The notes under the pieces: model-generated
Database searches by the model: none
Told to the model about the DNA's origin: nothing
What the model saw: the letters and a program-made list of their open reading frames with translations, nothing else
Position numbers and translations under genes: made by a program
In this document: positions 1 to 6,199 of the stretch, in pieces
Position numbering within the stretch: position 1 is the stretch's first letter
How the letters are laid out: each line of letters opens with the position of its first letter
Assembly (NCBI GenBank): GCA_024684665.1
Contig: JAIKWN010000051.1
Coordinates: 1 to 14,852, forward strand
Direction: 5' to 3'
Length of the DNA: 14,852 nucleotides
Source of the DNA: Clostridiales bacterium
GTDB lineage: Bacteria > Bacillota_A > Clostridia > Christensenellales > Aristaeellaceae

Positions 1-1
1 T

Positions 2-118
2 GCGATGGTTTCGGATCACCCCTCGCTTATGATGGTCGGGAACAAGCTTGTTTCCCGGAAGGATTCAAGGGTGCTTTCCGTGCTATCTGCCCTTCCTCCG
101 GAGGATGCGCATGACTGA
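2..118 (+). CDS. Possible C-terminal tail of an upstream gene (cut by window edge)
   Basis: The frame beginning at base 2 is open from the window edge to a TGA at 116-118, giving about 38 residues that end in LPPEDAHD. Its third codon positions are rich in G, C and T like the neighbouring genes, which makes it the better candidate for a real gene end. It would overlap the next gene's ATG (111) by 8 bases, as in a tightly packed operon. A second frame starting at base 1 is also open and ends in a TGA at 112-114, which would give an ATGA junction instead. Only one of the two can be the real tail. I recognise neither and infer no function. Confidence 0.3.
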   Translation, partial: AMVSDHPSLMMVGNKLVSRKDSRVLSVLSALPPEDAHD

Positions 119-1019
119 ACAGACCCAAGAGTCAAAAAGGATTCTTGTTTCAGTGGAAAACGCGCTGCTCCGGCCGCCCTTGCGAATCAAGGCTGGTATT
201 GTTGTCGCAGCCTCGCTTCTCTTTATCCTCTATTTTCAATTCCTGTATGGCCCCGTCTGGGCTACATTTTTCGTACTTGCTTTTGTCGCATATGCTGCGG
301 CCATCGTTTTTTTTAGCCTCGGAGATTACGAAAAGCGTATTCTGGAGAATCCGGAAAACAATTCCTTTGCCGCTCATCTGCTCCGTCGGGAGGATCTGCG
401 GGAGTCTCTCGGTTTCTGGGCGCGCGCTGCCATTAATTTTCTGTATGCTCTCTTTTGCCTTCTGGCCCGAAGCGTGGGCGGCACGCATACTTTCGACGCG
501 CCACTTCTGTACAGCTTGGTCCTCATCGTCATCTGGCTCATCCTTGGAGAAGCAAAAAAGCGGAATACACGGCACCCGGATACGGCAGAGCGGAGAGACC
601 GGTTTGTCGTCCGCATGATCAGCGTTTTGCTACTTCTTCTCGCCCTCGCCTTCGCGGCCATCACAGCAGGCGTCATTTTGGACGGCCGCACATCTGTCTG
701 GCCTGCCTTTATTCTGACTTTTCAGATCCTGTTTACGGGAATGCGGCTGTTTCTCTACGGCATGGATTCAATCCGGAACATTGGGACGGGAAATACGCTC
801 CTTCACATGATTTCCGATGTGAACCTTACTGTTGTCCTCGTCGCGGTGTATACAGCTGTCTCCGCGTTTCTGGGGCGCTTTTGCCCGGAAAAAGGGCTGT
901 TTCTTGTCCTGTCCGTCCTGTCCGGTTCTCTGGTCCTCTCAGCCATCCTGCATATCGCGTTACGCGCGCTGAAACGCGGCTGGAAAGGCGCAGCTTCCCA
1001 GGCTGAATCTACATTTTAA
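111..1019 (+). CDS. Unrecognised polytopic membrane protein, about eight membrane segments
   Basis: The product is 302 residues from the ATG at 111. That start is chosen because GGAGG at 100-104 lies six bases upstream; a TTG at 48 would add 21 residues but has no ribosome site. The protein has a short charged N-terminus. Hydrophobic segments lie at about residues 28-46, 50-70, 103-120, 130-146, 168-190, 196-216, 238-255 and 263-284. The hydrophilic loops at about 71-102 and 147-167 are rich in Arg, Lys and Glu. I see no transporter, enzyme or polyprenyl-binding motif and no cysteine or histidine pattern suggesting metal binding, so no function is assigned. It is followed after about 23 bases by the dihydrouridine synthase gene in the same direction, so the two are probably co-transcribed. 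The membrane call is sure; family membership is unknown. Confidence 0.8.
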   Translation: MTEQTQESKRILVSVENALLRPPLRIKAGIVVAASLLFILYFQFLYGPVWATFFVLAFVAYAAAIVFFSLGDYEKRILENPENNSFAAHLLRREDLRESLGFWARAAINFLYALFCLLARSVGGTHTFDAPLLYSLVLIVIWLILGEAKKRNTRHPDTAERRDRFVVRMISVLLLLLALAFAAITAGVILDGRTSVWPAFILTFQILFTGMRLFLYGMDSIRNIGTGNTLLHMISDVNLTVVLVAVYTAVSAFLGRFCPEKGLFLVLSVLSGSLVLSAILHIALRALKRGWKGAASQAESTF

Positions 1020-1042
1020 CATCAGCATGTGAGGTGCTCATT

Positions 1043-2023
1043 TTGAACGTCGATTTCGCGCCGCTGCAAAGCCTCACCGATGCGCCATATCGGCGTCTGC
1101 ATGCGGAAATGTTCGGCAGCATCCGCAAATATTATCTTCCCTTTATAAGCCCGACGCAAAACACAAACCTGACCAATAAAGAAAAGCGGGACGCCGATCC
1201 GGTAAATAATATCGGATTATTTGCAGTTCCGCAGATTCTTGCGAATGATCCTTCGCATTTTCTTTTTGCAGCCCGCATGCTTTGTGATCTTGGATGGAAA
1301 GAGGTAAATTTGAATGCCGGCTGTCCGGCCTCAACGGTCACGACAAAGGGAAAAGGCGCCGGGCTTCTCCGTGAGATCCCTCGTTTTGAAGCGTTCCTGG
1401 ATGAAGTTTTTGCAAAATCTCCTCTTCCCATCTCCATAAAAACGCGCATTGGCTGGTCGTCTCCCGATGAGTTTCCCTCTCTACTTGCCCTTTACAATCG
1501 CTATCCCGTTCATGAACTGATCATCCATGTCCGGACGCGATCTGATTATTATGGTCCTTCCGTCCATCCGTCAGCCTTCTGCCTGACGAAGGATTGCAAT
1601 ATGCCCGTTGTATACAATGGGGATCTCTCATCGGTTCAGAAAACTCTCTCTTTTTTAAAGCAACACCCTTTCTGTTCCACCGTCATGATCGGCCGCGGCC
1701 TTCTTTCCAATCCCGCGCTTTCGCGTGAACTTCAGGGCGGCGCTCCTCTTACCATACATGAACTGCGCTGCTTTCACGACAGACTATACGAAACCTATGA
1801 AAAGCTGTTTTCCCCTGTGGCGCTTCTTGGCCGAATGCGAGAGTATGCCAAATATATGGCATGTAGCTTCGAAGACGCAAAGCGGCTGATGAAAGAGATC
1901 TGTAAGGCCGGCTCCCTCAAAACCTATCGGGAAGCGGTGGATCGACTGTTTGATTCATGCCCCCTTAGGACCGATCCGGGCTTCCAGACGGACGGCAGTG
2001 CAGCAGGGCATGCATCTGCCTGA
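1043..2023 (+). CDS. dus: tRNA-dihydrouridine synthase family protein
   Basis: Dus enzymes are cytoplasmic FMN- and NADPH-dependent enzymes that reduce specific uridines of tRNA to dihydrouridine. The N-terminal FAPLQSLTDAPYR matches the family's first barrel strand (usually APM-x-G-x-TD-x-x-FR). LNAGCPAS followed by a G-K-G-A-G-LL stretch is the active-site region with the catalytic Cys. SIKTRIGW, HVRTRSDYYG, VVYNGDL and MIGRGLLSNP are the expected later barrel and FMN-phosphate motifs. About 80 residues of helical tRNA-binding domain follow. At about 326 residues the length is normal. I prefer the TTG start at 1043 because GAGGTG (1031-1036) sits six bases before it; a GTG at 1034 would add three residues but has no ribosome site. 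The position on tRNA (DusA, B or C type) cannot be told from the sequence. It probably forms an operon with the membrane protein before it. Confidence 0.9.
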   Translation: MNVDFAPLQSLTDAPYRRLHAEMFGSIRKYYLPFISPTQNTNLTNKEKRDADPVNNIGLFAVPQILANDPSHFLFAARMLCDLGWKEVNLNAGCPASTVTTKGKGAGLLREIPRFEAFLDEVFAKSPLPISIKTRIGWSSPDEFPSLLALYNRYPVHELIIHVRTRSDYYGPSVHPSAFCLTKDCNMPVVYNGDLSSVQKTLSFLKQHPFCSTVMIGRGLLSNPALSRELQGGAPLTIHELRCFHDRLYETYEKLFSPVALLGRMREYAKYMACSFEDAKRLMKEICKAGSLKTYREAVDRLFDSCPLRTDPGFQTDGSAAGHASA

Positions 2024-2049
2024 TTCCAGGAAGAAACTTTCAGCCGTAC

Positions 2050-2088
2050 AGCATTTGGTTTTCTTTTTCTTTTTGAATGCTCTTTTTT
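2050..2088 (+). terminator. Weak candidate terminator after dus
   Basis: AGCATT (2050-2055) can pair with AATGCT (2076-2081), and CTTTTTTC follows directly. The stem has only six A/T-rich pairs and a 20-base pyrimidine-rich loop, so it is marginal as an intrinsic terminator. Its support is mostly positional: it sits after dus and before the separate dctP promoter. Confidence 0.25.
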
Positions 2089-2112
2089 CTCCGGGACTTT
2101 GCGGTTTCATTG

Positions 2113-2140
2113 TTGACATTATGAAAAATGCGAGTACAAT
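2113..2140 (+). promoter_or_regulatory. Sigma-A-type promoter of the dctPQM operon
   Basis: A perfect -35 hexamer TTGACA (2113-2118) is followed by a 16-base spacer and a -10 hexamer TACAAT (2135-2140, five of six). Transcription would begin near 2147, giving a leader of about 55 bases before dctP. This is the strongest promoter match in the window and separates the transporter operon from dus. Confidence 0.75.
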
Positions 2141-2150
2141 ATCGTGTATC

Positions 2151-2177
2151 CTTCCCGCAAGCAAGATTTGCAGGAAG
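2151..2177 (+). promoter_or_regulatory. Inverted repeat / hairpin in the dctP leader
   Basis: CTTCC (2151-2155) pairs with GGAAG (2173-2177), and GCAA (2157-2160) pairs with TTGC (2168-2171). One C-A mismatch lies between the two helices and the loop is seven bases. It sits a few bases after the predicted transcription start and ends ten bases before the GGGAGG ribosome site. It could be a repressor operator, an mRNA-stabilising hairpin or chance. No U-run follows, so it is not a terminator. No candidate regulator gene is adjacent. Confidence 0.4.
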
Positions 2178-2201
2178 CAATTTGATTGGGAGGCAATTTT
2201 C

Positions 2202-3173
2202 ATGAAGAAGCTGATCCTTATCGCGCTTTCTCTTCTCATGATGCTGACTGCGGTTCTTGGCATGGCCGAAACAACGCTGCAGCTTGGCACCACCGTCAAC
2301 GAGCAGGACTCCTTCCAGGTCGCTGCGGAGAAGTTCCGCGATCTGGTTGCTGAGCGGACGAACGGAGAATATGTCATTGAGATCTATCCGAATGGTTCTC
2401 TCGGCGGCGAAGCGGATATGCTGGAATCCATGTCCATGGGAATGCTGGATATGGGCATCATCACCAGCGGCCCCTTTGTCAACTATTCCAAAATGATGGG
2501 CGTCCTCGACATGCCCTTCCTCTTCGCGAACAATGAAGAAGCATATAAGATTCTGGACGGCGAAATCGGCCAGGGCCTTTTGGATACGTTGGAAGAGGCA
2601 AACCTCAAAGGTCTCGCCTATGCAGAGCGCGGGTTCCGCAATGTTACGAACTCTGTCCGTCCCGTTGCGAGCGCCGAAGATCTTAAGGGATTGAAGCTTC
2701 GCGTCATGGAGAACGAGGTTTACACCAAGACCTTCTCCGCCCTTGAGGTCAATGCGGTTCCCATGGCCTGGGCTGACGCCCTCACCGCCCTACAGCAGGG
2801 CACCGTGGACGGCGAAGAGAACCCGATCAATGTCGTGCACAGCTACAAGCTCTGGGAATCTCAGAAATACATGACGCTTGACCGTCACAGCTATTCCACC
2901 GCGATCATCACGATGAGCCTTGACCTGTGGAACAGTCTTGATGAGGCAACGCAGGCCATCTTCAAGCAGAGCGCTCAGGAAGCCGCCGAATATGAGCGCG
3001 CCTGGGTCGCAGAGCAGGAAGCCGGCCAGCTTGCCACGATCAAGGAAAATGGCATGGAAGTCGTGGAAAATCCTGATGTGGATTCCTTCCGCGCGGCTGT
3101 GCAGCCTGTGTATGAAGCATATCCGCAGTACGCGGATTCCATCGCCGCCATCCAGGCCGCCCTTGCCGAGTAA
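2202..3173 (+). CDS. dctP: TRAP transporter substrate-binding protein (DctP family)
   Basis: This is the extracytoplasmic solute receptor of a tripartite ATP-independent periplasmic (TRAP) transporter, which delivers an organic acid to the DctQ/DctM membrane unit for ion-gradient-driven uptake. It has 323 residues from the ATG at 2202, with GGGAGG at 2188-2193. Residues 1-22 form a signal peptide (Lys-Lys, hydrophobic core, probable cut after GMA). The mature part has the family's IYPNGSLGG (about 61-69), GFRNVTN (144-150), LKGLKLRVM (161-169) with the conserved ligand-carboxylate Arg near 167, and LQQGTVDGEENP (197-208). There is no Cys in the signal peptide, hence no lipobox, which is odd for a Gram-positive receptor. 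The exact ligand (a C4-dicarboxylate, sugar acid or similar) cannot be read from the sequence. It is the first gene of dctPQM and has its own promoter. Confidence 0.93.
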   Translation: MKKLILIALSLLMMLTAVLGMAETTLQLGTTVNEQDSFQVAAEKFRDLVAERTNGEYVIEIYPNGSLGGEADMLESMSMGMLDMGIITSGPFVNYSKMMGVLDMPFLFANNEEAYKILDGEIGQGLLDTLEEANLKGLAYAERGFRNVTNSVRPVASAEDLKGLKLRVMENEVYTKTFSALEVNAVPMAWADALTALQQGTVDGEENPINVVHSYKLWESQKYMTLDRHSYSTAIITMSLDLWNSLDEATQAIFKQSAQEAAEYERAWVAEQEAGQLATIKENGMEVVENPDVDSFRAAVQPVYEAYPQYADSIAAIQAALAE

Positions 3174-3187
3174 TTCATGATCATCAG

Positions 3188-3213
3188 GCGGGCAGGACAA
3201 CCTGCCCGCTTTT
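3188..3213 (+). terminator. Terminator-like hairpin between dctP and dctQ
   Basis: GCGGGCAGG (3188-3196) and CCTGCCCGC (3201-3209) form a perfect nine-pair GC-rich stem with an ACAA loop, followed by TTTTCATTTTC. It lies between the dctP stop and the dctQ ribosome site (GGAGG, 3229-3233). It probably acts as a partial terminator or a 3' stability hairpin, so that more receptor than membrane subunit is made. There is no second promoter before dctQ that I can see, so full termination is unlikely. Confidence 0.75.
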
Positions 3214-3238
3214 CATTTTCATTCACCCGGAGGCTATT

Positions 3239-3721
3239 ATGAAAACGCTTGAAACGATCGCGGATGTGCTGGACAGAATCTGCGGCGTCCTGATCGTCCT
3301 GATGGTGGCGCTCATGGTGATTTTCACAACCGCGCAGATCATCTGCCGTACGTGGTTTACGAGCCTCACCTGGGCGGAAGAGGCCACGCGTTTCCTTCTG
3401 ATCTGGGCATCCTTCCTTGGCGCAACCTGCGTATACCGGCACAGCGGGAACATCGCCGTCACGTTCGTACAGGATCTGTTTTCCCCCGCCCTTCGGCGGA
3501 TCGTCCGGATTCTCGTGCATGCTGTATGCCTGCTGCTTTTTGCCGTGCTGTTCTATTACGGCATTCAGTACTGCGGAAAACAAGTCCGCTTTGCAGCTGC
3601 CATTCCCATTAGAATGAAGTACGTATATCTCTGCCTTCCCATCAGTATGTGCGTCCTTGCCTATCACGCATTCGTTCTCATGCTGAGGGAGATCCTCAGA
3701 AGCAAGGAGGTGAAGGCATAA
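3239..3721 (+). CDS. dctQ: TRAP transporter small permease subunit (DctQ family)
   Basis: This is the small membrane subunit of the TRAP transporter, which pairs with DctM in the cytoplasmic membrane. It has 160 residues from the ATG at 3239 (GGAGG at 3229-3233), normal for the family. Four hydrophobic segments lie at about residues 15-36, 50-66, 88-110 and 127-150. The segment TWAEEATRFLLIWASFLGA with the following YRHSGNIAV is the characteristic DctQ signature. Its TAA shares one base with the ATG of dctM (TAATG), and dctM's ribosome site AAGGAGG (3704-3710) lies inside the end of this gene, so the two are translationally coupled. The role is secure from the family and the flanking dctP and dctM. 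Confidence 0.92.
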   Translation: MKTLETIADVLDRICGVLIVLMVALMVIFTTAQIICRTWFTSLTWAEEATRFLLIWASFLGATCVYRHSGNIAVTFVQDLFSPALRRIVRILVHAVCLLLFAVLFYYGIQYCGKQVRFAAAIPIRMKYVYLCLPISMCVLAYHAFVLMLREILRSKEVKA

Positions 3722-4989
3722 TGGCAGCCATTCTTTTTACGGTTTTCCTTGGGCTTCTGATCCTTGGCGTGCCGGTTGCCTTCTCTATCTGTTCTGCGGC
3801 AGCCGTGACCATCTTCACCGGCCTTGGCAGCAAGAACCTTATGATGGTCATCCAGCGCATGTTCGAAAGCTGCAACTCTTTCTCCCTGACAGCGGTTCCC
3901 TTTTTCATCCTGGCAGGCGATCTGCTTTCCAAGGGAAAAATCTCGAAACTGCTGGTCGAATTCTGTGAAAGCCTGCTTGGTATGATCCGCGGCGGCCTTT
4001 CGGTCGTATCCGTTCTTGCCGGGATGTTCTTCGCTGCGATTTCCGGTTCCGGCGCAGCGACAACGGCCGCCGTCGGCGGAACGCTGGTTCCAGAACTGAA
4101 AGCCCGCGGCTACCGGGAGGATGCAAGCGCCGCCCTCATTGCGGCAGCGGGAACGATCGGGGTCGTCATTCCCCCATCCGTCCCCATGGTGCTTTACGCT
4201 GTGATCGCGGAAGAAAGTGTCAACAACCTTTTCAAGGCAGGCTTCATCCCCGGTTTTCTGATGGGCGGCGCGCTGATCGGCATTGCACTCTATCAGGCAT
4301 ATCGTGAAAACTATCCGAAGGGCACAAACTTCAGTTTAAAAACCGTAGCGCGCACCTTTGTCCGTGCCATACCCGGCATCCTCATGCCGCTCATCATCCT
4401 CGGTGGTATCTTTTCGGGCATCTTTACTCCCTCGGAAGCAGCGGCAATTGCCGTCGTTTACGCAGTTTTGGTATCCGCCTTCATCTACCGGGATCTGACG
4501 CCGAAGAGCCTTTTCCAGATCATGCTGGGCAGCGCAAGGACCAGTGCCGTCATCATGATCATCATCGGCTGCTCCGGGCCATTCGGCTGGTGCCTAGCCA
4601 AGTGGAAGATCCCGGAAGCGATTGCGGCCGCGGTGCTTTCCATTTCGGAAAACAAATACGTTATCATGCTGCTCATCTCTGTGATCATCCTGATCGCAGG
4701 TGTTTTCATGGAAACCAGTTCCGCGATCATCCTGCTGACGCCGGTATTCCTGCCACTCATCCGTGCGCTGAACATTTCCACCCTGCATTTCGGCGTCTTA
4801 TTCGTTGTTGGCATTGCCATTGGCATGATCACGCCGCCCGTAGCCATCAACCTGTTCGTAGCGTCCGGTATCACCGGACTTTCGCTTGAGAAAATCTCTA
4901 AAGCGGTCATTCCTTATCTGATCGGACTCATTCTCGTCTTCCTTCTGATCGTATACGTTCCAATGATCGCTCCCGGGATAATTATCTGA
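3721..4989 (+). CDS. dctM: TRAP transporter large permease subunit (DctM family)
   Basis: This is the large transport subunit of the TRAP system, which carries the substrate across the cytoplasmic membrane using an ion gradient. It has 422 residues from the ATG at 3721, which has AAGGAGG eleven bases upstream; the frame is open further upstream but without a ribosome site. It is hydrophobic throughout, with about a dozen membrane segments. Family landmarks are PFFILAGDLLSKGK (about 60-73), the SGSGAATTAAVGGTLVPE stretch followed by ARGY (about 112-135), GTIGVVIPPSVPMVLYAVI (about 143-161) and TPPVAINLFVASGITG near residue 365-380. The two similar halves with IPP and TPP motifs are typical of DctM. 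It closes the operon and is followed by a strong terminator. Confidence 0.94.
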   Translation: MAAILFTVFLGLLILGVPVAFSICSAAAVTIFTGLGSKNLMMVIQRMFESCNSFSLTAVPFFILAGDLLSKGKISKLLVEFCESLLGMIRGGLSVVSVLAGMFFAAISGSGAATTAAVGGTLVPELKARGYREDASAALIAAAGTIGVVIPPSVPMVLYAVIAEESVNNLFKAGFIPGFLMGGALIGIALYQAYRENYPKGTNFSLKTVARTFVRAIPGILMPLIILGGIFSGIFTPSEAAAIAVVYAVLVSAFIYRDLTPKSLFQIMLGSARTSAVIMIIIGCSGPFGWCLAKWKIPEAIAAAVLSISENKYVIMLLISVIILIAGVFMETSSAIILLTPVFLPLIRALNISTLHFGVLFVVGIAIGMITPPVAINLFVASGITGLSLEKISKAVIPYLIGLILVFLLIVYVPMIAPGIII

Positions 4990-5011
4990 GCATATCCTTT
5001 CCGAGAAAGAC

Positions 5012-5045
5012 AAAACCTGCCGCTCATTTTTCGGCGGGTTTTTTA
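5012..5045. terminator. Bidirectional terminator between convergent dctM and yfcE
   Basis: AAAACCTGCCG (5012-5022) pairs with CGGCGGGTTTT (5032-5042) around a nine-base loop, with one G-T pair, and is followed by more T residues on the plus strand. On the minus strand the same stem ends in TTTT as well. It sits between the dctM stop (4989) and the stop of the opposing phosphodiesterase gene (5055), so it can end both transcripts. Confidence 0.85.
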
Positions 5046-5054
5046 TTTCTTTGT

Positions 5055-5552
5055 TCACCATCCGGCTACTACGTCCGACACGCGCATACGTCCATCCGCG
5101 ATTGTCAGCATGGCTCCTCTTGCAATTCGCCCTCCCCAGGGATTTCCCGCGGCACCAGGATTGACGGCGAGGATCCCGCCGTCATATGAACAGTAGGCTT
5201 CGTGCGTATGCCCATAAAGCGCAACCTCCGCCCCCAGCGATTTCGCCTTCCGGACCAGCTCATCCGTTCCCTGACGCACTCGGTAGCGATGTCCATGCGT
5301 CATAAAAATCCGTTTCCCGCCCAGCTCGGTTAGCAGATCGTACGGGCGCAGCGACGCAAGATCGTTGTTTCCGCAGACAGCGAACAGCGCCGGCGGATCC
5401 GGAGCGGTTCCCAGAAGTTCCTGCAGGTGATCCGCGTCCCGGTCTATATCTCCAAGGAAACAGACAGCATCCACATGCCCCATCTGCGAAATGAGGCGCT
5501 CAAGGTTTCTCCAATCCCCATGGCTGTCGGAAAGAACGCCGATTCTGGTCAT
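5055..5552 (-). CDS. yfcE: YfcE/YsnB-like metallophosphodiesterase
   Basis: This 165-residue cytoplasmic protein belongs to the MJ0936/YfcE group of calcineurin-like phosphodiesterases, whose members hydrolyse model phosphodiesters with bound Mn or similar metals. The native substrate is generally unknown. All metal-ligand motifs are present in order: D9-S-H11, GD35I, GN62ND, TH86GH88 and GH115TH117. The ATG at 5552 overlaps the rdgB stop as ATGA (5549-5552) and has GAGGAG at 5558-5563, so it is translationally coupled to rdgB. In Bacillus subtilis the homologous pair ysnA-ysnB is also adjacent, which supports calling it YsnB-like. It is the last gene of the leftward cluster and ends just before the shared terminator. 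Confidence 0.85.
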   Translation of the reverse strand: MTRIGVLSDSHGDWRNLERLISQMGHVDAVCFLGDIDRDADHLQELLGTAPDPPALFAVCGNNDLASLRPYDLLTELGGKRIFMTHGHRYRVRQGTDELVRKAKSLGAEVALYGHTHEAYCSYDGGILAVNPGAAGNPWGGRIARGAMLTIADGRMRVSDVVAGW

Positions 5553-6154
5553 GCTCTCTCCTCACACAGGGCTGTAAGGACCGCCAGAATCCCCCGTTTT
5601 CTGTGGCTGATCCGGTTCTTTTCCTCCAGACTGATCTCCGCAAAGGTTTTCCCAAGCTCACACAGGAAAAGAGGGTCATATCCGAATCCGCCGTTCCCCC
5701 GGTATTCATCCAGGATTTCTCCCTCGCAGGTTCCCCGACGGACGAGCAGGCCTTTCCCAGGCCGCGCCAGGGCAACGGCCGCCACATACCGCGCAGTCCA
5801 GGGGCGTTTCATCCCTGATAGGTTGCGAAGCAGAAGCGAATTGTTCGCTGCGTCATCCCCATGCCTTCCGCAGTAGCGGGCGCTATAAATACCGGGCGCC
5901 CCCTGCAGTGCATCCACCTCAAGACCGCTGTCATCCGCCAGTGCGCAAAGCCCTGTCCGCTCCATGACAAAACGCGCCTTGATTCCGGCGTTTTCCTCAA
6001 AGCTGCTTCCATTTTCCTCAATATCCCGGATGCCATAATCCCCCATGGGGCGAATCAGATATCGATCGCCTAGTATGCTTTCGATTTCGGTCAGTTTATG
6101 GAGGTTCCCGGTTGCCACCACCAGGATTTCACGCCTCCCGATCTCATTTTCCAT
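5549..6154 (-). CDS. rdgB: dITP/XTP pyrophosphatase (RdgB/HAM1/YsnA family)
   Basis: The enzyme hydrolyses non-canonical purine nucleotides such as dITP, ITP and XTP to monophosphates plus pyrophosphate, keeping hypoxanthine and xanthine out of DNA and RNA. It has 201 residues, the usual length. Motifs are VVATGNLHKLTEI (12-24, normally ATGN-x-x-K-x-x-E), SFEENA (51-56), ADDSGLEVDAL (73-83) with the catalytic Asp, GAPGIYSARY (85-94), GNGGFGYDPLF (153-163) and SHRKRG (183-188). The ATG at 6154 follows AAAGGG in the 45-base gap after mfd. It overlaps the next gene by four bases. Sitting in a cluster headed by the purine repressor gene fits a nucleotide-pool role, though co-regulation is inferred. 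Confidence 0.95.
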   Translation of the reverse strand: MENEIGRREILVVATGNLHKLTEIESILGDRYLIRPMGDYGIRDIEENGSSFEENAGIKARFVMERTGLCALADDSGLEVDALQGAPGIYSARYCGRHGDDAANNSLLLRNLSGMKRPWTARYVAAVALARPGKGLLVRRGTCEGEILDEYRGNGGFGYDPLFLCELGKTFAEISLEEKNRISHRKRGILAVLTALCEERA

Positions 6155-6199
6155 TATTAAACCCTTTCTGCTGCCGCAAGCAATAAGCTTTTTTCCATC

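Noticed and set aside
455..1006. Second plus-strand frame (183 codons) within the membrane protein gene
   Set aside because: It is rich in Arg, His and Pro with no start signal; the overlapping frame has clear membrane segments and a strong ribosome site.
2141..2201. dctP leader as a riboswitch
   Set aside because: The leader is only about 55 bases with one simple hairpin and no known aptamer pattern.
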